Position numbers and translations under genes: made by a program
The notes under the pieces: model-generated
Told to the model about the DNA's origin: nothing
What the model saw: the letters and a program-made list of their open reading frames with translations, nothing else
Database searches by the model: none
Assembly (NCBI GenBank): GCA_012961745.1
Contig: DTYT01000060.1
Span: forward strand, 1 to 5,955
Direction: 5' to 3'
DNA length: 5,955 nucleotides
From: Kiritimatiellia bacterium
GTDB taxonomy: Bacteria > Verrucomicrobiota > Kiritimatiellia > B70-G9
In this document: positions 1-5,955 of the stretch, piece by piece
How positions within the stretch are numbered: position 1 is the first letter of the stretch
Layout: each line of letters starts with the position of its first letter

Positions 1-875
1 CCAACGACCTCCCCCGTGAAATCCTGCTGGACGACATCACCCTTACCGCCAAGCTGGACACGGAGCCGCCCGCGCCGGTGGCGGTAAAAGCGGTGAGGGC
101 CACCCGCATGCCGGGAGAAGTCGTCCTCAGCTGGACCCGCTCGGGCGATGACGGAGAAAGGGGCGCCTGCTTCCGCTACCTGGTGCGCTACTCGCGCCGG
201 CCCATTCGCACGCTCGGCGACTTTCTCAGCGCGCCCGACGCCGGTCCCCGCGACCCGCACGATTGGATTGCAGGCTCCGTAACCAACTGGCCGGTCGTCG
301 GCCTGCGGCCCGGCGAGCGCTATTACTTCGCCGTCTGCGCAGAAGACGTTGCCGGCAACCTTTCGGCGCTGATGCCGTCTTTTTCTGCGGTGACGGCGGG
401 GAAGCGCCGCCCGGACACCTTTCTGGTGGATGATTTTGAATGGACCGAGCCGGTGGCAGACCGTCCCCGCTGGAGGTCCGCCTCCGGAAACGTCCAGATT
501 GCTACCACTGGCGACGCACTCAAGGGGCGGCGCAGCCTGCGTCTTTCGTTGCCGCAAGTCGGTTCCGCGGTGGTAGCCGAGGCCCGCTTGGACGTGTGTG
601 ACCTGTCCGGTTACCGGTGGATCAGCTTCTGGGCACGCGGCCGCGCGACGGTAGGCGTATCACTCGTGGACCGCAAAGGAAACCTCCTGGAGTGCGGGCA
701 GGCCGAGGTGCTCAGAGAGGACGGGTGGTCCCCCCTCTCCTTCCGTATCCCGGAGGATCCGGCCTTCGACCGTCAGCGGGTGGCCTGCCTGCTTTTCACC
801 ATTGGTTCCCTGGGCGATTCCCCCGCTTCGCTCCATCTGGATGAGCTGTTCGTCAGCCGCGAAAAGATGCCCTGA
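1..875 (+). CDS. C-terminal part of a modular FN3 / carbohydrate-binding-type beta-sandwich protein (5' truncated)
   Basis: The reading frame is open from base 3 to the stop at 873-875, giving 290 visible residues; the true start lies upstream of the window. Residues 1-18 end in LLDDITL, the typical last strand of a galactose-binding or CBM-like jelly roll. Residues about 19-133 look like a fibronectin type III domain: it opens with DTEPPAPV and carries GLRPGERYYFAVCAEDVAGN, the usual late-strand FN3 signature. Residues about 138-286 form a second jelly-roll-like domain, from FLVDDFE through DLSGYRWISFWARG and DGWSPLSFRI to LHLDELFV, resembling CBM11/CIA30-type folds. No catalytic domain is visible, so enzymatic activity, if any, lies upstream. 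Such architectures are usually exported and bind polysaccharide or the cell surface, but the signal peptide is outside the window. The FN3 call is firmer than the carbohydrate-binding one; the ligand is unknown. Confidence 0.8.
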   Translation, partial: NDLPREILLDDITLTAKLDTEPPAPVAVKAVRATRMPGEVVLSWTRSGDDGERGACFRYLVRYSRRPIRTLGDFLSAPDAGPRDPHDWIAGSVTNWPVVGLRPGERYYFAVCAEDVAGNLSALMPSFSAVTAGKRRPDTFLVDDFEWTEPVADRPRWRSASGNVQIATTGDALKGRRSLRLSLPQVGSAVVAEARLDVCDLSGYRWISFWARGRATVGVSLVDRKGNLLECGQAEVLREDGWSPLSFRIPEDPAFDRQRVACLLFTIGSLGDSPASLHLDELFVSREKMP

Positions 876-914
876 TCGCCCGTGTCTCCCCCACTATTGC
901 AGGTACCCGGGCGA
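876..914 (+). repeat. Inverted repeat in the gap after gene 1, possible weak terminator
   Basis: TCGCCCG (876-882), directly after the stop codon, is the reverse complement of CGGGCGA (908-914). This gives a 7-bp GC-rich stem with a 25-nt loop, followed by CGGTTTAG. The loop is long and the T run is only three, so it is a poor intrinsic terminator. It is the only candidate separating the partial gene from glnE. Chance occurrence in GC-rich DNA is quite possible. Confidence 0.2.
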
Positions 915-930
915 CGGTTTAGAGTGATCG

Positions 931-3900
931 GTGAAGTCTCAATCCCGTGCGGGAATGAAACCGGCTGTTCAGGATATTCTCAAGCTGGCGCCGGAGATCG
1001 ACCGCTCCCTGGCCGAAGAGCATTTGCACCAGTTGGGTGAAGACTACTTCCGCGCCTTCTCCCCGGACGACATCGGCCGCCATCTCCGCGGGCTGGCACG
1101 GCTGTCGGCCGAACAGCCAGTGGTCGTACAGCACGCCTCACATGAGGCCCTCCTGGAACTCACCGTGCTGGGCTTTGACTACCCGGGCGCCTTCTCCCTG
1201 ATCGCCGGAGTACTGTCATCCAGCGGTTTCAGTATTCAGTCGGGCCTGGTGTTCACTTACCGGAAGCGGCAGCCCGCCACCGGCCGTCGCAGAATAATAG
1301 ACACCTTCCTGGGCCGGGTAGACACGGATCTCAGCCGCGAAGAATGGCTGACCCTCCTCGAGGAGCGACTCCTGGTGGTTTTCCGCACGCTCGAGCAGGG
1401 CGGTGAGGATGCCCGGCACCGCGCCCGTTCCCGGGTCAACGAGTGGGTCGCAGATCGGCTGGCGCTGCTTTCGGAGGAAGACAAGGCACCGGTGCTCTAC
1501 CCGGTTGAGCTCACCGTGAGCGTGGAGGACCAGCGCGCCACCCGCCTGCACGTACGGGCCCAGGACACCCCTTTCTTCCTCTACACGCTCAGCAACGCAC
1601 TGGCACTCTACGGCGTATCCATCGAAAGGATCCGGATTCGCACGGTTCTGGGCAAAGTGGACGACGAGATCTTCGTAGTCGACTCGCGCGGCCGGGCGAT
1701 CACGGATCCCGCCGAACTGGAACGCCTCAAGCTCTCCGTCCTGCTGACCAAGCAGTTCTCCTATTTTCTCGATCGCTCTCCCGATCCATCGGTCGCCATG
1801 GATCGCTTCGAGCAAATGCTGGCGGCTATCATCCGCTCGCCCCGCGCGGGGAGGTTCCTGGAGCTCATCTCCGATCCCAACGCGATGGGTGATCTGGCCA
1901 GACTGCTTGGTACCAGCGATTTTCTCTGGGAGGATTTCATCCGCATGCAGTACGAGTCGCTCATCCCCATCCTGAAATCACACATCCCCGGAACACCGCT
2001 GGCAATCCCCCCCGGGAAAATACGGGAAACGCTGGAGGCCGAACTCGCCGAATGCCGCAGCTACCAGGAGGCCCGCGAGGCACTCAACCGCTTCAAGGAC
2101 CGTCAAATTTTCCTCATCGATCTGGAAAACATTCTCCAGCACGGCGGAGAGTTCGATCGACTCGCCGAACACTTGACGGCCCTGGCCGAAGCCGTGGTCG
2201 CTGCTGCCGCCGAAAGGACTTACCGCGAATTGTTGAAGCGTTACGGCGAGCCCCGGTCGGTGGCCGGGCTGCCCTCGCGCTACGCGGTCTTCGGGCTGGG
2301 CAAATTCGGCGGCGCGGCGCTGGGCTATGCCTCGGACATAGAACTGATGCTGATATACAGCGACAGCGGAACCACCGCGGGCCCGGACAGGATAACCAAC
2401 GCCGAATTCTTCAGCCTCCTCGTCCAGCGCCTGTCCCGATTCATCCGCGCCAAGCGCCAGGGAATTTTCCACGTGGACCTGCGGCTGCGGCCCTACGGAG
2501 AAAGCGGCCCGCTTGCCTGCAGCCTGGATAGTTTCTGCCGCTATTACGCCCCGGGAGGTCCGGCCCATTCGTACGAGAAACTGGCCTTGGTACGACTGCG
2601 CGCGGTAGCCGCAGATCATGACCTGGGACGGCGGGTCGAGCGGCTGCGCGACGAGCTCATCTATCTCAAACCGGACATCAACCTGGAGGAGCTGCGCAAT
2701 CTGCGCGCCCTGCAGTTTGACGAGAAAAACCGGCCGGGACGCCTGAATGCCAAGTTCAGCCCGGGCGCACCGGTGGATCTGGAATACGCGGTCCAGATTC
2801 TCCAGGTCACCTTCGGAGGCCGCTATCCCCAGCTACGAACCCCCCGCATGAAGGAGGCGCTCGTCCAGCTCAAGGCGACCGGAGTGATCCCCCCGGAAGA
2901 AGCCGCCGTGCTCATGGACGCCTACCGGTTCCTGCGCAGACTGATCAATGCCCTGCGCATGCTGCGGGGATCGGCTCTGGATCTGTTCCTGCCGCCCATG
3001 GCTTCCGACGAGTATGTTCACCTGGCCCGCCGTATGGGCTATCAGCCCCGCAGGGACCTGTCCGCCCAGTTGCAGCTTCATCTCGATTTCAACACCCATA
3101 CCGCGGCGGTACGCGCCTTCGCCCGCAAGATCATGGGACGGGAATCGCTCCCCTCCGCCGAGGTCTACAGCGTGGCCGATCTCGTACTCGGCGACAAATT
3201 GCCGCGATCCATCGAAGAGCAGGTCCTGCGCAAGGCCGGCCTCCGCGACATCCAGCGCGCCGCGTACAACCTGCGCGCGCTCTCCCGGCGGGCCCCCGCC
3301 GCGGTGGAGTTCGCCCCGCTGGCGGTACTCGCATTCGATCTCCTTCAGCATGAGCCGGATCCGGACATGGCGCTGAACAACTGGGAACGCTTCGTCAGCC
3401 GGATCCCCTACGCGGCCGAACACTTCGACGCCCTGCTCTCTCAGCCCCGCAGGCTCGAGATTCTACTGGGAATATTCTCCCGCAGCCAGTTCCTGGCTGA
3501 CACTCTCGCCGCTGATCCGGAATTCTTCGATTGGGTCACCGAACCCCGGATCCTGCACCGGGCCCGCACGATCCGCAGCCGGCTGTCCGAGCTGCGGGCC
3601 CTCTCACTGGAAAACCGCGAAACCGCCGCATGGCGGCGCGCCCTCTGCCTTTTCAGACGACGCGAGCTGCTCCGCATCGGCACCCGCGATATCTACCTGC
3701 AGTCCCCCGTCGAATACATCATGCGGGATCTCTCCGCGCTGGCCGACAGCATCCTGAAAGCCGAGCTGGAACGCCTCTTCGGCCGCAACCGGACCCGCCA
3801 CACCCCAACCGGCCACCTGCCCTGCGCGGTGGTGGCCCTGGGGAAGTTGGGCGGGAACGAACTCAACTACAGCTCCGATATCGACTTGCTGATCCTGCAG

Positions 3901-4665
3901 GCCGCCCCACTACCCGACCACGAAGCCGAGCGGCTCCGCCAACAAGTGAAAAACCTTCTGGCGGATCTGGGGGCGGTCACTGAAGCCGGTAGGATCTACC
4001 GGGTTGACCTGCGCCTGCGACCCTACGGGCGCTCGGGTGAATTGACCGTGTCGTTACCGGCGCTGGCGTCCTACCTGCAACACGCAGCCCAACTGTGGGA
4101 GTTGCAAGCCCTGCTCAAGTCGCGCGTGGTGGGTGGTCCCTCCCCCTTGACCGAACAGTCTCAAGCCATGGTCGCGGCGGTGCTGCGCGGGTCGGTCCCC
4201 CCGGCCCCCGAAATCGCCCGACAGGTGAGGAAGATGCGAGAGGGCCACGGCGATCCCGCCCGCAGGAACGGCGCAGTCAACGTAAAGCTCGACCCCGGCG
4301 GGATACGCGACATCGAGTTCCTTGTCCAGGCCTACCAGTTGGCGCTCCTCCGGCGTCATCCCGCGCTCCTCGGCGCGAATACCTTGGATGCACTGGAGCT
4401 GTGTGACCGGCTGGGCATCCTGCCCCCGGCCGACTGCCGCAGATTGGCCGCCCATTACCGCTTCCTGCGGCGCGTGGAGCACTATCTGCAGATCATGGAC
4501 GACCGCCGCATCCATACGTTGCCGGCCCATGCCGAGTACCTGGAACGTCTCGCTCGCAGGCTCTACGGGCGTGACGGCGACGCGGTCACCCTCACCGAAC
4601 AACTCGACGCTTGCATGTCCGAGGTGAGCAGTGCTTTCGAAAAGCACCTGGCCCGCCTCGGCTGA
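931..4665 (+). CDS. glnE: Glutamine synthetase adenylyltransferase/adenylyl-removing enzyme (GlnE family) with N-terminal GlnD-like tandem ACT sensor
   Basis: GlnE enzymes attach AMP to, and remove it from, a tyrosine of glutamine synthetase in the cytoplasm, tuning ammonia assimilation. This protein has 1244 residues, against about 950 in E. coli; the excess is N-terminal. Residues about 28-62 (YFRAFSPDDIGRH) resemble the GlnD segment before its ACT domains. ACT1 spans about 72-155 (FDYPGAFSLIAGVLSSSGFSI) and ACT2 about 190-275 (LHVRAQDTPFFLYTLSNAL). GlnE half 1 is about 285-735: GLGKFGG at 455, SDIE with D469/E471, RLRPYGESG at 518. Half 2 is about 805-1240: ALGKLGGNELNYSSDID with D983/D985, RLRPYGRSG at 1028, PGGIRDIEF at 1122-1130, and RVEHYLQ with TLP near 1181-1198. 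Half 1 has PGAPVDLEY (611-619) in place of PGGIRDIEF, so its activity is doubtful. GTG at 931 is preceded only by a weak AGAG; ATG at 955 is an alternative that keeps every domain. No glnA, glnB or separate glnD lies in the window. Confidence 0.93.
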   Translation: MKSQSRAGMKPAVQDILKLAPEIDRSLAEEHLHQLGEDYFRAFSPDDIGRHLRGLARLSAEQPVVVQHASHEALLELTVLGFDYPGAFSLIAGVLSSSGFSIQSGLVFTYRKRQPATGRRRIIDTFLGRVDTDLSREEWLTLLEERLLVVFRTLEQGGEDARHRARSRVNEWVADRLALLSEEDKAPVLYPVELTVSVEDQRATRLHVRAQDTPFFLYTLSNALALYGVSIERIRIRTVLGKVDDEIFVVDSRGRAITDPAELERLKLSVLLTKQFSYFLDRSPDPSVAMDRFEQMLAAIIRSPRAGRFLELISDPNAMGDLARLLGTSDFLWEDFIRMQYESLIPILKSHIPGTPLAIPPGKIRETLEAELAECRSYQEAREALNRFKDRQIFLIDLENILQHGGEFDRLAEHLTALAEAVVAAAAERTYRELLKRYGEPRSVAGLPSRYAVFGLGKFGGAALGYASDIELMLIYSDSGTTAGPDRITNAEFFSLLVQRLSRFIRAKRQGIFHVDLRLRPYGESGPLACSLDSFCRYYAPGGPAHSYEKLALVRLRAVAADHDLGRRVERLRDELIYLKPDINLEELRNLRALQFDEKNRPGRLNAKFSPGAPVDLEYAVQILQVTFGGRYPQLRTPRMKEALVQLKATGVIPPEEAAVLMDAYRFLRRLINALRMLRGSALDLFLPPMASDEYVHLARRMGYQPRRDLSAQLQLHLDFNTHTAAVRAFARKIMGRESLPSAEVYSVADLVLGDKLPRSIEEQVLRKAGLRDIQRAAYNLRALSRRAPAAVEFAPLAVLAFDLLQHEPDPDMALNNWERFVSRIPYAAEHFDALLSQPRRLEILLGIFSRSQFLADTLAADPEFFDWVTEPRILHRARTIRSRLSELRALSLENRETAAWRRALCLFRRRELLRIGTRDIYLQSPVEYIMRDLSALADSILKAELERLFGRNRTRHTPTGHLPCAVVALGKLGGNELNYSSDIDLLILQAAPLPDHEAERLRQQVKNLLADLGAVTEAGRIYRVDLRLRPYGRSGELTVSLPALASYLQHAAQLWELQALLKSRVVGGPSPLTEQSQAMVAAVLRGSVPPAPEIARQVRKMREGHGDPARRNGAVNVKLDPGGIRDIEFLVQAYQLALLRRHPALLGANTLDALELCDRLGILPPADCRRLAAHYRFLRRVEHYLQIMDDRRIHTLPAHAEYLERLARRLYGRDGDAVTLTEQLDACMSEVSSAFEKHLARLG
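2473..2498 (+). repeat. Direct repeat inside glnE marking its two homologous halves (partner at 4003-4028)
   Basis: These 26 bases encode VDLRLRPYG (residues 515-523) and match 4003-4028 (residues 1025-1033) with three mismatches. Two of these are synonymous third-position changes and one is a synonymous Arg codon change. The copies sit at equivalent places in the two nucleotidyltransferase halves, so this is the DNA trace of the ancient GlnE internal duplication held by protein-level selection. It is not a mobile or recent repeat. Confidence 0.7.
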
Positions 4666-4757
4666 TATTCCCTCACCGCTGCCCGCCAGAACCAACCCCG
4701 CCCATCCCACCCCTTGAATCGCCGGCCCGTTCTGTGGCAGTCTGGAGCGCGGACCGC

Positions 4758-4766
4758 GGGAGGAAG
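4758..4766 (+). promoter_or_regulatory. Shine-Dalgarno site that sets the start of the MBL-fold gene
   Basis: GGGAGGAAG has a near-consensus AGGA core (4761-4764) five bases before the ATG at 4770. The same frame is open upstream to an ATG at 4611, but that start lies inside the end of glnE, has no comparable ribosome site, and would add a proline-rich stretch (PPEPTPPIPPL) unlike a protein N-terminus. The site therefore decides for a 349-residue product. Confidence 0.75.
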
Positions 4767-4769
4767 ACG

Positions 4770-5819
4770 ATGCACAACGCTCATGATCCCGAGCTCTCCC
4801 GGCTGGCCGATTGCTTTTCGCGGCTGGACAACCATCCCCCGCGCTTCCGCCCATCCCCCCCACGGTCCGCCGCCCTGCTCGAAATCGGAGCCTGGCTCGA
4901 ACGCCATGTCCGCCCGCAGGCACGCTACGACCTGGCCGCGCTCAACCCCCATCCGGTCTGGAACATCATCATGCAGCGACTGCAACGGCTCCTGGAGCGG
5001 CTCAGACGCGCCGCCGGCCAGGCCGGCACCGTGGTGTGGCAGTGGTATAACAGCGGAGTGCTGATCACCAGCCGGGGGACCGTCATCGCCCTGGACCTGG
5101 TACCCTGTCCGCGCCCCTTCGGCTGGCGCGAGCCGCCGGGACTCACCGCCCAACTGGCCGAACTACTCGACGTGCTGCTCATAACTCATGCCCACCCTGA
5201 TCACTATGACCGTAAGCTGGTATCGCTCTGTCTCCAGCGGGGCAAGCCGGTCATCCTGCCCGCCGACCCGGCAGGCGCCCGGGACCCGGCACCGCACGCA
5301 CTGTTCCTGTCGGGCGAGGAAGGCTTCTGTGAGGAAATCCAAACCGTGCGCGTTTCGGTGAAACGCGCGCTCCACGTGTGGCGCGAGCACTTCGAGCAGG
5401 TGCCTTCGCTGTACTACGACCTCCTGCTCCCCGACGGTACCCGCATGCTTTTCATGGGCGACGGAGACTACACCCGAAGCCTGGACGAAGCCCCGCCGGC
5501 AATCGACTGGCTTTTCGTGACCTGGCGTAGCCCGAATGCGGACTACGAGCCGGACGAGCCGGCGGCCAAGGGAAGTCCCGCCGATGCGTTGGCGGCCGCC
5601 GCCCAGGTACTGCGACCGGCCGCCGTCATCCTGGAGCACTATGCCGAACTGGAGCATGTCTACCAGGGATATCCGGCCTCGCTCAATCTCGCGGTCGAAC
5701 AGATACAGGCGGTACCAGGTACCGACTGCCTCTTCTGGGGCGAGCACGCGGTCCCACCCCGCCACCCCTGCGCGGGGGGACGCGGTGATCCCGGGGCGGA
5801 ATCCGCCATCCGGGCGTGA
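4770..5819 (+). CDS. MBL-fold (metallo-beta-lactamase superfamily) metal-dependent hydrolase
   Basis: The 349-residue product carries the superfamily metal motif HAHPDH at 140-145 (H140, H142, D144, H145) after the hydrophobic strand LLDVLLIT. Earlier, YNSGVLITSRGTVIALDL (93-110) matches the opening beta strands of UlaG-like members. Other likely metal ligands are H202 or H207 (ALHVWREHF), D231 or D233 in MGDGDY, and H290 in VILEHY. The full set of five motif positions therefore seems present and the enzyme looks intact. Residues 1-88 form a helical, Arg-rich N-terminal extension I do not recognise (for example IIMQRLQRLLERLRRA at 66-81), and the last 20 or so residues are Gly/Pro/Arg-rich. 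No signal peptide or membrane segment is seen, so it is probably cytoplasmic. The substrate cannot be read from sequence; the superfamily includes lactonases, nucleases, phosphodiesterases and thioesterases. It follows glnE after 104 bases, and co-transcription is possible but unproven. Confidence 0.88.
   Translation: MHNAHDPELSRLADCFSRLDNHPPRFRPSPPRSAALLEIGAWLERHVRPQARYDLAALNPHPVWNIIMQRLQRLLERLRRAAGQAGTVVWQWYNSGVLITSRGTVIALDLVPCPRPFGWREPPGLTAQLAELLDVLLITHAHPDHYDRKLVSLCLQRGKPVILPADPAGARDPAPHALFLSGEEGFCEEIQTVRVSVKRALHVWREHFEQVPSLYYDLLLPDGTRMLFMGDGDYTRSLDEAPPAIDWLFVTWRSPNADYEPDEPAAKGSPADALAAAAQVLRPAAVILEHYAELEHVYQGYPASLNLAVEQIQAVPGTDCLFWGEHAVPPRHPCAGGRGDPGAESAIRA
5751..5781 (+). repeat. GC-rich imperfect hairpin near the 3' end of the MBL gene
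   Basis: GTCCC (5751-5755) and CCCGC (5758-5762) can pair with GCGGG (5772-5776) and GGGAC (5777-5781). This gives a 10-bp stem with a 2-nt bulge and a 9-nt loop. It lies in the part of the gene encoding the low-complexity C-terminal tail, about 40 bases before the stop codon. No T run follows, so it is not an intrinsic terminator; it could slow RNA 3' decay or be chance in GC-rich DNA. Confidence 0.3.
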
Positions 5820-5955
5820 AGCGGGGGTTTGCATCCGGGGCATGACCATATCCCGGCGGGTACCCGCGCCCGCCCTCAATACCCTCCCCTGGCACCCGAG
5901 GCCGCGGTCGTCGCCGCGCCCACGTCCAAGCCTTGGAACTTTTGCCTCAAAAATC
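5820..5955. other. Apparently noncoding tail with two short palindromes
   Basis: No convincing gene is seen after the MBL stop. GCGGGTACCCGC (5856-5867) is a perfect 12-base palindrome; GGCGGG (5855-5860) can alternatively pair with CCCGCC (5869-5874), and no T run follows either. TCCAAG-C-CTTGGA (5925-5937) is a perfect inverted repeat followed by ACTTTTG, which could act as a weak rightward terminator: five pairs with a 3-nt loop, then four T. Composition becomes visibly more AT-rich over the last 25 bases, as often near a gene boundary. Confidence 0.4.

Noticed and set aside
1978..2619. 213-codon minus-strand frame opposite the first GlnE half
   Set aside because: A shadow of a strongly conserved coding region, with no domain pattern of its own.
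931..4665. Idea that the two GlnE halves are swapped relative to E. coli, because GGIRDIEF and TLP in half 2 resemble the E. coli N-terminal half
   Set aside because: Half 2 also has C-terminal-type features (WELQALLKSRVV, GRSGEL), and half 1 has the N-terminal-type GESGPL. The order looks normal, with ancestral motifs kept unevenly.
931..4665. Alternative reading as a PII uridylyltransferase (GlnD)
   Set aside because: There is no HD domain, and there are two GlnE-type halves with GKLGG...SSDID and RLRP motifs. Only the N-terminal ACT region is GlnD-like.
4714..4743. Possible sigma-70 promoter (TTGAAT, 18-base spacer, CAGTCT) before the MBL gene
   Set aside because: The -35 box is fair but the -10 box matches poorly, so it is too weak to annotate.
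4735..4750. Possible sigma-54 promoter (TGGCAG near GC), attractive because of the nitrogen theme
   Set aside because: The GC element is one base out of register with the GG, and the TTGC part is absent (AGCG instead).
4611..4769. In-frame 53-codon upstream extension of the MBL gene
   Set aside because: It overlaps the end of glnE, has no ribosome site and encodes a proline-rich stretch. The ATG at 4770 has a strong Shine-Dalgarno.
4054..4923. 289-codon open frame on the minus strand
   Set aside because: It lies opposite the conserved end of glnE and the start of the MBL gene. Its translation is Gly/Ala/Arg-rich with no recognisable motif, as expected for antisense frames in GC-rich DNA.
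5163..5879. 238-codon open frame on the minus strand
   Set aside because: It overlaps the MBL gene, whose metal motifs are clear on the plus strand. The antisense translation shows no family signature or good ribosome site.
5842..5955. Open frame from ATG 5842 running off the right edge
   Set aside because: Only 38 codons are visible, rich in Pro and Arg, with a GGGG run placed too close to the ATG to serve as a ribosome site. Coding character is unconvincing.

Overview
The window is a GC-rich bacterial segment with three same-strand genes and short gaps between them. The first gene is cut by the left edge. It encodes the C-terminal part of a probably secreted, modular beta-sandwich protein: the end of one jelly-roll-like domain, a fibronectin type III-like domain, then a carbohydrate-binding-type beta-sandwich. 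The second gene fills most of the window with one 1244-codon frame. It is a GlnE-family glutamine synthetase adenylyltransferase/adenylyl-removing enzyme with an N-terminal region resembling the C-terminal third of GlnD, including two ACT domains. The third gene encodes a 349-residue metallo-beta-lactamase-fold hydrolase with an intact HxHxDH metal site.

Layout: 1-875 partial modular surface protein; 876-930 short gap with a weak inverted repeat; 931-4665 ACT-ACT-GlnE; 4666-4769 gap ending in a strong Shine-Dalgarno; 4770-5819 MBL-fold protein; 5820-5955 apparently noncoding tail with small palindromes.

The gene of most interest is the middle one. In textbook proteobacteria glutamine is sensed by the ACT domains of GlnD, which modifies PII, and PII then steers GlnE. 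Here a GlnD-like sensor is joined directly to the GlnE catalytic body. This suggests that glutamine could control adenylylation of glutamine synthetase within one polypeptide. The two GlnE halves are also unequal: the C-terminal half keeps the canonical motifs, while the N-terminal half has SDIE in place of SDID and an eroded GGIRDIEF motif. Because this half normally removes AMP, that activity may be altered or lost.

The organism cannot be named from this window. High GC, bacterial motifs, the GlnE/GlnD vocabulary and a secreted FN3/carbohydrate-binding protein suit a high-GC, Gram-negative-type environmental bacterium (for example a deltaproteobacterial or PVC-like lineage), but this is a guess. 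The three genes have no obvious shared pathway. No RNA gene, mobile element, CRISPR array or origin was seen.
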